Assembly: GCA_036924285.1 (NCBI GenBank)
Contig: JAYKYS010000009.1
Coordinates: 18,890,001 to 18,954,000 of the forward strand
DNA: 64,000 bases
Direction: 5' to 3'
From: Asterella californica
Taxonomy: Eukaryota; Streptophyta; Marchantiopsida; Marchantiales; Aytoniaceae
In this document: positions 46,462 to 57,836 of the stretch, piece by piece
Position numbering within the stretch: position 1 is the first letter of the stretch
Layout: each line of letters begins with the position of its first letter
Made by a program: the position numbers and the translations under genes
Notes under the pieces: generated by a model
The model's input: only the letters and a program-made list of their open reading frames with translations
The model's database searches: none
Told to the model about the DNA's origin: nothing

Positions 46462-48256
46462 GATGGAAAACCTGTAGTGTACGAAAGCAAGAAGCTATCT
46501 GGGACAGAGAGTCGATGGCCGACTCACGAGAAAGAACTGTTTGCGGTGGTTCATTGCTTGAGGAAATGGCGGCATTACTTGGGACTTCACAAAACCCAAG
46601 TGTACACTGACAATATTTCGCTCAAGTACTTTGAGATACAAGATCGAGTGACGCCAAAGCAACTACGGTGACATGATACCTTGGGGCTCATGAACGTGGA
46701 ATTAATCCACAAAGCGGGAAAGGACAATGTGGTTCCTGACGCCTTGAGTCGCAAGGAGGAATATCTTCCATCGTCAACACAGATGTTGCGAGCTATGTAT
46801 CCAAAGGAGTCAGACTCGGAGAGGTGAATACGTGAAGGTTACATGAGCGATGACCAAGCTAAGGAGTACCTAGAACAACTCAAGCGAGGAGTGAAGTTGC
46901 ATAACATGCAGCTAAGACATGGTTTACTCATGTTCAAGCAAAGTCGGGTTTATGTGGGACAAGGAAAACTTAAGACCAAGTTGTTAAAGAATCTCACGAT
47001 GTGCCCTTATCAGGCCATAAAGGAGAAAAGTCCACCTTAGCAATGATAGCTAAAAAGTTTTATTGGCCCCACATGAAAGACGATGTTGCCCACTTTGTGA
47101 AAACATGTGTAACTTGTCAAGCGAACCGCGTTTCTTATGAGAAGAAACAAGGATTCCTCTGCCGATTCCAGCCAGACCTTGGGAAAGCATTAGCATGGAC
47201 TTCATTACCTCTCTGCCTGACTCGAATGGATACAATGCGATATTTGTGATAGTTGATCGGTTTAGCAAACTAGCGAAGTTTGCTCCGACTTTGGACTCTA
47301 CAACAGCGTTCACGACTTCTCGGTTGTTCCTGGATACTTGGTGGCGCTCACATGGATTACCTCGGAGTATTATTTCAGATAGAGACTCTAAGTTCACAAG
47401 TGCCGTTTAGGAACACTTGTTCCAAAAATTGAGGACTAAATTAAAATTTAGTACCGCCTTTCATCCAGAAACAGATGGGCAAACGGAACGAGTTAACTCG
47501 GTTCTGAATCAATACTTGAGGAATTATGTGAGCGCGGACCAAAGTGATTGTGCGGAGTGACTCAGTCTCGCGGAGTACTGCTACAATTGCATGAAGCATT
47601 CGACAACCGGTGAATCGTCTTTCTTGCTGGCTTACGGACGTGAGCCAGAAGGGCCTCTTGACTTGACTCTTGCAGGGAGTTCTACATCGGCACGACCAAG
47701 AACACGGCAAACATCAGCTGAAGAGTTGGTGGCGGCAATGCAGCGGCGCGAAAAGCAAGTAAAGAAGAACCTCGAGAAGGCGCAGCAAGGGTACACGAAG
47801 CAGGTAAACAAGCATCGGCAGCAAGTGAAGTTTTTAATGGACGAAGTAGTATGGTTAAGTACGAAACACGTCACACTTCCGAAGGAAATATCGGTGAAGT
47901 TTTCATCGAAGTTCGTGGGACCTTTTGTCATTGTGAAGAATCCGCACGAAGACGTCTATACATTAGACCTTCCTCACGAGTGGCAGTTGCATCCGACTTT
48001 CCATGTTTCTTTATTAAAGAAACACTCCAAGGATGATTTGCGACCGTTGCGCAAACAGGTTCTTAGACCTCAACCTGATGTCGTGCAAGACGAAGCAGAA
48101 TATGAGGTGGAGTCCATTTTGCGGTCTCGGCGCAAATCAAACCGGATGGAGTACTTGGTCAAATGGCGTGGTTATCATTTGAAGGAAGCAACTTGGATGC
48201 CAGAGGAAGATCTCGCACATGCGAGCGAAGTATTGGACCTATTCAAACGGAGATAA
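46462..48256 (+). pseudogene. Plus-strand chromovirus RNase H end, integrase and chromodomain (multiple breaks)
   Basis: RNase H continues (46477-46671) to a TGA where the sister has TGG. Integrase is in pieces: zinc module HKGEKSTLAMIAKKFYWPHM ... TCVTCQANRVS, core MDFITSLPDSNGYNAIFVIV (from 47195), [18 protein letters not shown]. Stops at 46825-46827 (CGA in sister), 47408-47410 (TGG) and 47558-47560 (TGG); a base loss near 46990 and a ~10-bp deletion near 47155 shift the frame. The last frame 47591-48256 keeps GPFVIVKNPHEDVYTLDLP and an intact chromodomain (YEVESILRSRRK, KWRGYHLKEATW). Confidence 0.9.
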
Positions 48257-49007
48257 TGACAACAAGGGCGTTAGCAAGATGAGGACATCTCCTTCCAGCA
48301 AGGGGTGAAGAAACGACGAACCATACGAGTAGCAACTTGAGACGATTTGGGTCGATGGACTTTGTAGCTTTGACTTGTGTTTGGAAATAAAGATTTTGTT
48401 TCTTGAAAATTTGTCTAAGTGTATTGGTAGTGCATGGCTATGACTAGTTCTGATCAGATGCCTAGGATGTTGTCAAGAGGAGGAACGAAGCACACTCAAA
48501 GGAAGCGAGCTGGTTTGAATAAGCATCTAAATCAAGACTAAGTCTTGATGTCAAGACTTAGGTTTGCCGTAGCGTTGGCAAAGCAAGTATGAAATTTCAT
48601 ACTTGTCTTGGGGCTTGGGGTGATCTTGCTTTGCGGTTTTCTAACTGCAAAGTAAACTTAGTCGCGCGTCTAAGTCAAATCAGATTGCGACCAGAAAGTG
48701 AGTTTCGAGGGACCTTGTAAGTAGGTGTGAATACTTATAGTTAGCAAGTTAGAGTCTTAAGTAGAATGTTTAGAAATTGTCAACTAGTTTTGTTTAGGAT
48801 AAGCCAAAAAGTTAAGGCTTTTCCCGAGACTAGTTGCAATTTTCTAAATGTTCTAACGACAACTTAAGACTCAAGCCACGAAGAGAATTGCGGGTTAGCT
48901 ACCAGAATGCAATTCTGACACCAAGGGGTTGGCTACCCATTTTGAACTTGGTGTTAACTTAAAGGATCATTGTTGATGATGACATCAACCTCCAAAGTGG
49001 GGGTGAG
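48257..49007 (+). other. Chromovirus 3' untranslated region and polypurine tract
   Basis: Non-coding, matching 29508-30240 of the sister copy. AATAAAGATTTTG occurs near 48387. The polypurine tract AAAGTGGGGGTGAG is at 48994-49007, immediately before the LTR start TGTCACGACC. Confidence 0.7.
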
Positions 49008-49113
49008 TGTCACGACCCTCATTCTCAAGATCGGGCGCAGCGCGAACAACAGAACTCTAGCGGACTTGCGCTAGGTTGTGAACGCTGCGAGTAGGACTTA
49101 ACAGCTTGGCCGG
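49008..49113 (+). repeat. Plus-strand chromovirus 3' LTR, first part
   Basis: Starts TGTCACGACCCTCATTC and follows the 5' LTR for 106 bp, ending in CCGG (49110-49113), the duplicated target of the inner element. Confidence 0.92.
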
Positions 49114-50483
49114 TGTCGGAGTGTGATCCGTCTACCTAGGAAAGCGCCGGGCTTCTAGCTGTGGTTGTTTACTCAAGAGGTTGGCTTTCAGGTCACAATA
49201 GGGCTATAAACACTCACACAGACGTGTAAGATCTAGTAATATGCTCAGAAAGCGAAATTCAGGTCTAACTGGCAGTAATAGGATCCGACGGCGAACTTTG
49301 ACACTCACGGAGAAGAAAACTATGAAGATTAAGACTTCTAAACTTCCCCTACATGCAAATGAGATACTACTGGACTCACAAACGAATTTTCGGCCTGAGA
49401 TCAAATTCTGACACGGAGATATGGACAGAAAAGTTCTGAGTAAGAAAATTGCGGCAATTTCTGGTACCCAGTTGGCTATTTCAACCTAGAACAGAAGATT
49501 GGCTCGATCAAATTCAAATATTCTCACAGTATTTGAAGTCTACAGGGTGCTGAACCTCCCTGTGAAGTTGGGACTCCTGAATGTACACAAAACTCTAGAT
49601 CTCCTCCTCTGAAGTCGCTGCTCTAGATTAAGAGCTTTCCAGACCCCTCCAGCTTCAGCGGCCGCCCTGAATTACTCAGTCACTCAATCGATGCGAAACT
49701 TTTTGGGAAATTGTAGCCCTGCTCTCAGAGAACACAACCCCGAAATTTTGAAGCAATTTCCTCAAATCTTCTGCAAGTGACACTGAAAACCCTAAATCCA
49801 ACCAAAGTGATTCAATTCTGACACAATTCGAACTTCAATTGATCATAACTTCGTCTTTATTGACTCAAATCGATCGAAAATTTCACTGGAAGTGCTTGGC
49901 ATGACCTCCTCTCTCTCCCTGTGCTCTCAGATTTCGAAGATCCCCACCAAATGCTCGAACTCCACTCTAGAGCTCTGTTTCTAAATTAGAGTTTAACAAA
50001 AGACAAAAACAAACCAATAGGAGTTCATAGCTCCACTTGGTTGTCCTTTAGTACCCTAAACCACGTGGCAACTTAGTTTTACTCATAGGCTACCACGTCA
50101 AGCTCCCTAGAGTGCCAACGTAAAACTTAAACTACCTAAAACGACACGCAGCCCCGAAAAATAACTTAAATCAGCTAGAAAGCGTGCATGGGCGACAAGT
50201 AAGTACAACCCATGAGCTCAAACCCCTATCAGCATGGAAGCCCTAAGTTATGTGCATTGAACGTCATAGACAAGTAAGAAGTCACTTGCACAAGCGCACA
50301 AATGCTTGAACAAGATAACTAGCATACTATCAGCCTACTAGGACTCAAAATAGTATTAACACCTTATGCAAAGGTGTCAAACATATACATAAAGGACTAG
50401 AAGTAATATGAGCTAACTTCTAGAACTACTAAACCTAAGCGTCGGAGTAGAAGTCAAGCATATAGCCGCCAAGTAGCACGACA
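49114..50483 (-). repeat. Inner element 3' LTR
   Basis: On the minus strand it runs TGTCGTGCTACTTGG to CACACTCCGACA, with short inverted termini TGTCG/CGACA. Same length as the partner at 56467-57836; differences are a few percent by eye. Confidence 0.95.
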
Positions 50484-50500
50484 TCCACCCCCTCTGAACC
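50484..50500 (-). other. Inner element polypurine tract
   Basis: Minus-strand GAGGGGGTGGA lies directly upstream of the 3' LTR start TGTCGTG, about 40 bp after the pol stop codon. Confidence 0.7.
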
Positions 50501-50537
50501 TGCACATCCTCCGGTATGTGCCAGATCCAGATCAAGA

Positions 50538-51035
50538 CTATTCAGCTTCAGCTTCAAATTCATCTTCAACCTCCATTGAGTCTTGAGCTTCATCCTTAGT
50601 AAGCTCTGCAATGTTCTGGTCCTCCCTTCTCCTTCTAAAGAGCTTGATTCTCTTCCCTGCGACTGGTATCTTGAGCACTGCACCATCTAACTCTCTCAAA
50701 GAGTATGTGGCATTATCATAAACTTCTAACACCACATAAGGTCCGAACCATCTCTTGGAAAACTTTCTGATAGCGCTATGCTGATTATCAAGACTACTAT
50801 CATAGACTAACACCCAATCACCTTCCTTAACTGGTTTGGGTCGTAATCTATGCGTTCTATCAAATCTGCCTTTGTTTCTCTCTCTAGCAGTCTTCAACCT
50901 TTCCACAGCTTTGGCAACATCCTCAGGTCTCCGTTCTAACTGCTGGATCCTTAATGCAAGAAGATCCTCCGTACTTCTATCATCTTCCCATGGCAAAACA
51001 TTCCAAGTAGGCACAACCTCCTCAATCGGCATCAC
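50538..51035 (-). pseudogene. Inner element integrase C-terminal part
   Basis: Continues the integrase after a TGA at 51045: MPIEEVVPTWNVLPWEDD, RIQQLERRPEDVAKAVERLK, FDRTHRLRPKPVKEGDWVL, the GPY-type module KRWFGPYVVLEVYDNATYSL, then a basic KRIKLFRRRRED stretch and an acidic end EVEDEFEAEAE. The related old copy has Trp (TGG) where this one has the TGA, so the break is a single G-to-A type change. No chromodomain is present. Confidence 0.85.
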
Positions 51036-51044
51036 AGGTTTTTG

Positions 51045-52271
51045 TCATAGTATCAACTCTGCTGGCATGTAACCTGTAACGGTACTATGAGTTGTACGGT
51101 CTGTCCATAAAGCAAACGGTAGCAGTCTAGGCCATTCACGGATCTTACCCTTGCAAGCTTTTACCAAAGCTTTGATGATTGGCGGATGACCTCTTTCGCT
51201 CTTGCCATTCCCTTCAGGATTGTAAGCAGTGGTTAACGCCAACTTGATTCCCAATCGCTTGAAGAACTCAACTGCTTCTTGTGAATCCAGTTCGCCCCTA
51301 TCTGCAGTGATCTTTCCCACACACCCATACCTACAAATAACATCTTCAAGTAGAAAGCGGCAGACACTAGCAGTGGTCTTTGTCCTCAGGGTACGGCCTT
51401 CGACTTGGTTAGATAGATCTTCTCTAGCCAAGACTAGATACCTCATTTGTCCGAGTCCAAATGGCATAGTTACCAGATCAACTACCCATTTGTAATGAAT
51501 GGCTAAAGGATAAGTAGGATGCAATCCATCACGATAACGTACGTTGGAATACATCTGGCAAGGTATACAGGATGAAACAAACTGTACTACATCCTTATAC
51601 ATACCCTTCCACCAATACTTCTCCTTCATCTTGGCAAATGTAGCCCAAACTCCTCTATGACCGGCCCATAAACTCTCATGAAACTCCTTGATCAGCTGCT
51701 GCTGCAATTCCAAGTCACATACCACCCGTTGCGGTATACCTCCTTGTAGCTTAGGGCGCTTCCATAGATGTCCTCCATGTAAAAAGTAACCATAAGCTAT
51801 TCTACGGATCCTCTTGAAATCTGCATCAGACCAGCCTTCTCGCCTTTCTAGTGAATTCAAATAGCGCCCAAGATCCAACCACTCGCCATCATACACAGTT
51901 TCCTCAAAAAACTCCAACGAGGCTGCAAAACAGCTTCTATCCCTTCTAGCAAGAGCACTAGAATAGAACTCTGTTCCCACATCCTCCTGATCATCTATCA
52001 TTTCTTTCTCATCGTAATATCTAGCCCTTGATAACATATCTGCCACATGATTGTCTTTTCCTGCAATATGTCTAAACTCTGGGTTCAAGGACTTGATATA
52101 TGCTATCCACCTCAACATAGCAATATCTGGAGTTGTATAGCTAGTGATCATTCTCAAGAGAGGTAAACAATCTGTCTCCACAACCACAGGTGCCCCTATC
52201 AAGTATTCCTTGTCACTCTTCATCGCAGTAACTACTCCCCATAGCTCTCTCTTGATCTGAGGGTAGTCTCT
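51045..52271 (-). pseudogene. Inner element RNase H end and integrase core
   Basis: RNase H: KSDKEYLIGAPVVVETDCLP and HIAGKDNHVADMLSRARY. Integrase zinc module: EFHESLWAGHRGVWATFAKM ... SSCIPCQMYSN. Core: VVDLVTMPFG (Asp), ITADRGELDS (Asp), NPEGNGKSERGHPPII (Glu), all kept. The clear frame starts at 52223; similarity (ERDYPQIKRELWGVVTAM) extends upstream in the same frame to about 52271, where a one-base change separates it from the preceding frame. Confidence 0.88.
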
Positions 52272-52927
52272 CTGCCGTGAACCTTAGCACCAAAACGCAC
52301 CACATATCTATTTCCATCCTGATCATCTTGTCCTATAGCCCATCCAATGCCAATAGGACTAGTATCAACAGTAAAGATAACAGATCTGCCCAACTCATAT
52401 GTTACCTTCTGTTGAGTTGGTGGTGAAGACAACAGATCATTCAACTTCTTCATAGACTCGCTTTGCTCATCTTGCCACTGAAATCTTTGCCCCTTCCTCA
52501 GCAACTTGTACAACGGATCTGCTACATGAGCAAAGTGTGGAATCCATATATGATAAAACACACATGCACCTAGAAACCTTCTCACCTCGGTAACCGATCC
52601 ACACGTCTCCTTCATTCTTCGAATGGCATCAACCTTGTTTGGACAAGGTTTCCGACCATAAGATCCACATAGATGCCCCACAATCAACACCTCTTGTTCT
52701 CCAAATACAGACTTTGCTCTTGATAAGGTCAAATGAACCTCCTCCAGTCGACTCAATATCTTATCACAATCAGCTATGTGATCTGCAACAAACTTACGGC
52801 ACCCCCTCTGATCCATTACCTCATTCTTCTCCTCCTCAGCACACCCTTTGATCGGCACATCATCAAGGAATGGCATAGTTTTTTCAGGAATGAAGTCCCT
52901 CAAAACTTTGTTCATGCCATTCATCAT
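52232..52927 (-). pseudogene. Inner element RT palm and RNase H start
   Basis: MMNGMNKVLRDFIPEKTMPF leads to the catalytic FLDDVPIKGC, then HLTLSRAKSVFGEQEVLIVG, VTEVRRFLGACVFYHIWIPH and RNase H VIFTVDTSPIGIGWAIGQDD. The last ~10 codons (from HGRETTL) are out of frame with the downstream RNase H. Upstream, the join to 52884-53987 lacks residues expected between the PLGF and VAHMMN words, so a deletion has removed part of the RT palm. Confidence 0.85.
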
Positions 52928-53987
52928 ATGTGCTACAGAATCCCAAAGGTGTCCTCATTGTAGTCAAGTCTCTACTCTCAAAGGATAACTGAAACTGATC
53001 ATACCCTGAATATAAGTCTCCCATTGAATAGATAGCACGACCAGCAAAAGCCACTGCAAACTCGTCTACAATAGGTCCTATACCCATATTCCTGATAGTC
53101 ACCTTGTTAACTGGCTGCATATCTTGAATGAATCTCAAAGCTCCACTCTTCTTCGGAACAGTAAACCATCTGCTAGAGTAGGGAGCTATAGATGGTTCCA
53201 AGATACCCATCCTAATCCTCTCATTAAGCAAGTCTATCAGCTTTGGCAGATGAGCTCTAGGCACAGGGATAAGACGTAGATTCCAAGGCACATGCGGTAT
53301 AGTAAAGATTACCATAGGTGAAACTACACTTGGATCTACACATCCTACTTCATGTGACTCAAACGCGAACGCCTTACCATGCCTAGATAGCATCTCCCTG
53401 AAGCTCTTCTTCTCTTGCTCGGTAAGAAATCCATCACCTCCAATCTTCAGCTCCTTCAGGGTTGTTTCTGTGAACTGGTGCCCAATTCTTCTCGGTCCTC
53501 TGAGCATCGGTTCTCGTGCAGCTTGCTCCATCTTCTGATTGTAATCGAGTGGCAAAGGCAAAGCCACTGGTTTGACTTTCTTTGCCATTGACTTGTACTT
53601 GGTCTCCACATACACTTCTTGTCGATCTATAAACTTATCAGTTACATCATAAAGCTCCTTGGAGCTCACTCTCACCACTCTATCTACATCATCTGTAGAG
53701 CTTTCTAATATAGATTTCAACTCCCCTATAGTATCTACCAAATACTGCTCTTCAAACACTCCAGATATGTATTCATCTCCTACTAACTCTCCACTATCCC
53801 ACAAAGACTGTTGTACATACTTCACATGTTGCCTCTCAAACCTCTTCAGATTCTCAACCTTCCTATAACATATTGATCCACATGACGTCAATCCCAAGAA
53901 GCTAGTGGATAAAGCTTCCTGCTTTACTGGATCAGGCGAGAATCCTATCTCTACTGTACCGTTGAAGTCTCGCTCTTCAATGGTACT
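52884..53987 (-). pseudogene. Inner element RT N-terminal part
   Basis: RT fingers and first palm motifs: VPRAHLPKLIDLLNERIRMG, YSSRWFTVPKKSGALRFIQD, MQPVNKVTIRNMGIGPIVDE, FAGRAIYSMGDLYSGYDQFQ. The frame begins by about 53987 (FNGTVEIGFSPDPVKQEALS), overlapping the end of the protease frame, and runs out after TTMRTPLGF into unrelated codons. N-terminal to RT is a stretch (EYISGVFEEQYLVDTIGELK) without a known motif. Confidence 0.85.
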
Positions 53988-55169
53988 CTGCCAAAACCCC
54001 TAGACTCTCTAAACTCCTGAGTAATCTTAGGCAGTGGACGGTCTCTCAAGCTATCACGATTCCTCTCATGTTCTGCAGCAACGGTCAAAAACTGAACAGC
54101 TCTTTTGCCGTCTCTACTACGTATCCTAGCATAGGATGAACCATCATCCATAACTCGTGTCTCCATTCTAACAGCAGTAATGTAAGGCTGCCCTAGAATG
54201 ATAGGATAGGTTGACATGTCTTGCACAAAGAAATTCTGAACATCACTGATGTCACTCACAGTTACCTTGATGTTGGGACAAGCACCATAGAGTTCTCCCC
54301 TCTGGTTGTTGGCAGCACGGATAAGCCATCCATGGTCGGTGTCTATGGGCCATCTCCCACGCTTGTACAGCTCCTTAGACATCAGATTAATCTCTGACCC
54401 GTGATCAATCAATGCCACCACAGGTTCCTCCAGATCTCCCAACTTCACCAAAGTCTCCGTGGTTGCTCTTGCCCAATGGTTGTGAGAGTAATGGCTCTTC
54501 TGCGATGCTTCCACCTCATCTTCAAACCTCGCGTGCTGATACGATCTCCCTTCTGATACTTGAGAGCAGTAACCAGCAATCTCATCTTCCTCATCCTCCG
54601 ACAGTTTGGTCCCTAGAGCGTTAAGCGTAGCTGCTTCACCCAAAATCTGACGTTTCCTCTTGATGATATCTATGATAACCTCATGGAACTCACGCTTTGC
54701 TATCCCAAGAATCTCACCCAAGGTAAACTCAACCTTCCCATTCAAGATACGGTTCTCTAACACCTGCTTCAAGTCTGTAGCAATCTCAATGTCAGACTGA
54801 AGTTTGTATGTAGGCATCTTACCCTTCTCCTTGCTTCTCTCCTTCTCCTTTGGTGTTGTAGGTGATAGATCCTCCATAGTTTCCTCCCGAGTAGGTGTTG
54901 TCTCCTGCCTTGCCTCTGGTCTAGCCCTTTCACTCCTTGTAGCAGGTCGTTTGGCTGTAGAAGCCTCACCTGCATCCTCCCTCCTGCGTTTTTCTTCTAG
55001 TACAGCTTCATGCTGACTTCTTGCAACATAAGCATGCACTGACATAGTATCCACAGGATCATTCCATCCTGTAGCTTCTCGAATTGAGTTGCCAACCCTT
55101 CGTAGCACATCCTTGTCTAGCTCTGTTCTAGCTACGGACTGCACTACATCAGACCACAACCCAGTAGTC

Positions 55170-55257
<88 letters not shown>

Positions 55258-55273
55258 CACTTTCACTCCACAA
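53951..55273 (-). pseudogene. Inner element gag-pol linker and protease
   Basis: The 440-codon frame starts within the GA microsatellite, giving a Glu-Arg repeat, then DVVQSVARTELDKDVLRRVG, a long charged linker and the aspartic protease: EEPVVALIDHGSEINLMSKE, RGELYGACPNIKVTV, YPIILGQPYITAVRM. The active-site triplet reads DHG instead of the usual D-(S/T)-G. Whether that is family-typical or damage cannot be decided from one copy. The frame ends at VPLKSETSTVQ and pol continues in a different frame. Confidence 0.8.
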
Positions 55274-56391
55274 GTAGCAGCATTCACAAGAGAAACCGCA
55301 TGTGATGTTGATATCTCATTCACAAGCCTCTTCATACCACCCTTGCCAAAGTTGGTTCCCAACATCATCCCAGTCTCTCTCAGATGGATCTTACCATCTT
55401 TGAAGAAGATCAGATCCTTCCTCAATGCATCTGAAAACTCTCCACAATCTCTTCTTACATGGTCTAGGCTATCACACCATATACAACGATGAACAAAGCC
55501 TTCTCTCATCTGAGGTCTCTGCATAGCAGGCTGTACATTCTGCTCCTTCTCTTCTAACCTAGTGAGCTTAAGCTTAAGCTCCTTCATACTCTTAATCAAC
55601 TCATCAAGCGGTGAGTCTTCCTCTCTAGCAATTACCACAGCGGGTTTAGTAGGCAACTGCTTAACAGGAATTATCAGAGGTGCTGCTTCACTTACCACCA
55701 CCTTGTCCCTTCTTCTCTGTCTCTTGGTCAGCAAAGAAACAGCCTCTTCAACCTCCTTCCAATCAGTCTTCAATCCTCTCTCCTCACTCTTGTCTTCCAG
55801 CAACAGCTCAAGCTTCTCCTGAATAGTCACGTCCGCTGCTTGTAGGAAAAGCTCGGTCTTCTCTACCTCTAGTGTAAGCTTCTCTGTCCTAGAAAGCTGA
55901 GCATACTGACGATCAAACTCCCTTAACAGCTCATTTACAGACAAACCTTTGTTAGGCTTCACCACCCACTCCAAGAATGTTCTCTTGGTCACCCTCTCTG
56001 AATCTTCAGTGTAGTACTCCTCCTTCAAAGCTCGCATAAAGCTCTCCCAGCTCTGTCCTTGCTGCTGCTTGAGCTCCCTCACACGCCCACAAATCTCAGG
56101 CACAACAGCAAGTTCAAAGTTCTCCACCATCTCCTTCTCAGGTACCTTGTTCACCTCCATCTCCCTAGCATAGTATCGCACGTACTTGGAAATATCTGTC
56201 CCCTTGAACTGGTCCATCTGATGCACCACAGATTGCAACGCCTTGGTTGCTAATACCTCCTTCCTCTCTATGCTCTGCTGCTGTTGCATAAACATGGAAA
56301 AAGCTTGGAACATCTTCATCGTAGCAGCATCCAACTGAACAGGTTGCTGAGCAGCAGCAGCACCTCCACTTGATGATCCTTGGTTGGCCAT
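55144..56391 (-). pseudogene. Inner element gag, frame altered by a microsatellite
   Basis: MANQGSSSGGAAAAQQPVQL starts a 415-codon frame 76 bp inside the 5' LTR. Gag features: Gln-rich helix (FSMFMQQQQSIERKE), the core (YVRYYAREMEVNKVPEKEM, QGQSWESFMRALKEEYYTED, LLREFDRQYAQLSR) and a CCHC zinc knuckle CIWCDSLDHVRRDC. After CGVKVEKE the frame enters the GA repeat (55174-55252), emerges in a different frame from protease and stops at 55144. The two frames differ by two bases, one repeat unit. Confidence 0.88.
55174..55252. repeat. (CT/GA)n microsatellite inside gag-pol
   Basis: About 39 uninterrupted CT units on the plus strand (GA on the coding strand), bounded by CTTT on both sides. Translated, it gives alternating Glu-Arg in either of the two frames it touches. 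It sits at the gag/protease frame join. Confidence 0.97.
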
Positions 56392-56466
56392 GATATCTGA
56401 TCCTGTAACACTCTCAAGAAAACTCCCACCCTAGGTGTTTCACGTCGAGTTCACCAAAAGAGAGTA

Positions 56467-57836
56467 TGTCAGAGTGTGATCCGTCTACCTAGGAAAGCGC
56501 CGGGCTTCTGGCTGTGGTTGTCTACTCAAGAGGTTGGCTTTCAGGTCACAATAGGGCTATAAACACTCACACAGATGTCTAAGATCTAGTAATATGCTCA
56601 GAAAGCGAAATTTAGGTCTAGCTGGCAGTAATAAGATCCGGCGGTGAACTTTGACACTCACGGAGAAGAAAACTATGAAGATTTAGACTTCTAAACTTCC
56701 CCTACATGTAAATGAGGTACTACTGAACTCACACAGAAGTTTCAGCCTGAGATCAAATTTTGACACGGAGATATGGACAGAAAAGTTCTGAGTAAGAAAA
56801 TTGCGGCAATTTTTGGTACCCAGCTGGCTATTTCAACCTAGAACAGAAGATTGGCTCGATCAAATTCAAATATTCTCACAGTATTTGAAGTCTACAGGGT
56901 GCTGAACCTCCCTGTGAAGTTGGGACTCCTGAATGTACACAAAACTCTAGATCTCCTCCTCTGAAGTCGCTGCTCTAGATTAAGAGCTTTCCAGACCCCT
57001 CCAGCTTCAGCGGCCGCCCTGAATTACTCAGTCACTCAATCGATGCGAAACTTTTTGGGAAATTGTAGCCCTGCTGGCAGAGAACACAACCTTGAAGTTT
57101 TGAAGCAATTTCCTCAAATCTGCTGCAAGTGACACTGAAAACCCTAAATCCAACCAAAGTGATTCAATTCTGACACAATTCGAACTTCAATTGATCATAA
57201 CTTCGTCTTTATTGACTCAAATCGATCAAAAATTTCACTGGAAGTGCTTGGCATGATCTCCTCTCTCTCCCTGTGCTCTCAGATTTCGAAGATCCCCACC
57301 AAATGCTCGAACTCCACTCTAGAGCTCTGTTTCTAAATTTAGAGTTTAACAAAAGACAAAAACAAACCAATAGGAGTTCATAGCTCCACTTGGTTGTCCT
57401 TTAGTACCCTAAACCACGTGGCAACTTAGTTTTACTCATAGGCTACCACGTCAAGCTCCCTAGAGTGCCAACGTAAAACTTAAACTACCTAAAACGACAC
57501 GCAGCCCCGAAAAATAACTTAAATCAGCTAGAAAGCGTGCATGGGCGACAAGTAAGTACAACCCATGAGCTCAAACCCCTATCAGCATGGAAGCCCTAAG
57601 TTATGTGCATTGAACGTCATAGACAAGTAAGAAGTCACTTGCACAAGCGCACAAATGCTTGAACAAGATAACTAGCATACTATCAGCCTACTAGGACTCA
57701 AAATAGTATTAACACCTTATGCAAAGGTGTCAAACATATACATAAAGGACTAGAAGTAATATGAGCTAACTTCTAGAACTACTAAACCTAAGCGTCGGAG
57801 TAGAAGTCAAGCATGTAGCTGTCAAGTAGCGCGACA
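56467..57836 (-). repeat. Inner element 5' LTR
   Basis: 1370 bp, same termini as the 3' LTR. Minus-strand sequence just inside it carries TGGTGAACTCGACGTG about 10 bases from the LTR end, a possible primer site that I cannot assign to a tRNA. The right flank is CCGG and the rest of the chromovirus LTR. Confidence 0.95.

Larger units (their letters stand above)
49114..57836 (-). mobile_element. Inner Ty3/gypsy element, inserted in the chromovirus LTR
   Basis: 8723 bp with two 1370-bp LTRs (49114-50483 and 56467-57836) and a 4-bp target duplication CCGG. Minus-strand order: 5' LTR, gag with zinc knuckle, protease, RT, RNase H, integrase, basic C-terminal tail, polypurine tract, 3' LTR. No chromodomain. 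Its protein features (DHG protease, FLDD RT, ERGHPPII integrase) differ from the chromoviruses and from element B, so it is a third lineage. The solo LTR at 16475-17763 and the decayed LTR at 61218-62375 belong to it or to close relatives. Pol is broken in at least five places. Confidence 0.95.

Noticed and set aside
55089..55277. Ser-Leu repeat frames on the plus strand
   Set aside because: Translation of the CT microsatellite opposite the gag-pol coding strand.
56420..56460. Possible tRNA primer site of the inner element (TGGTGAACTCGACGTG on the minus strand)
   Set aside because: It starts about 10 bases from the LTR and I cannot match it to a tRNA 3' end, so it is noted but not called.
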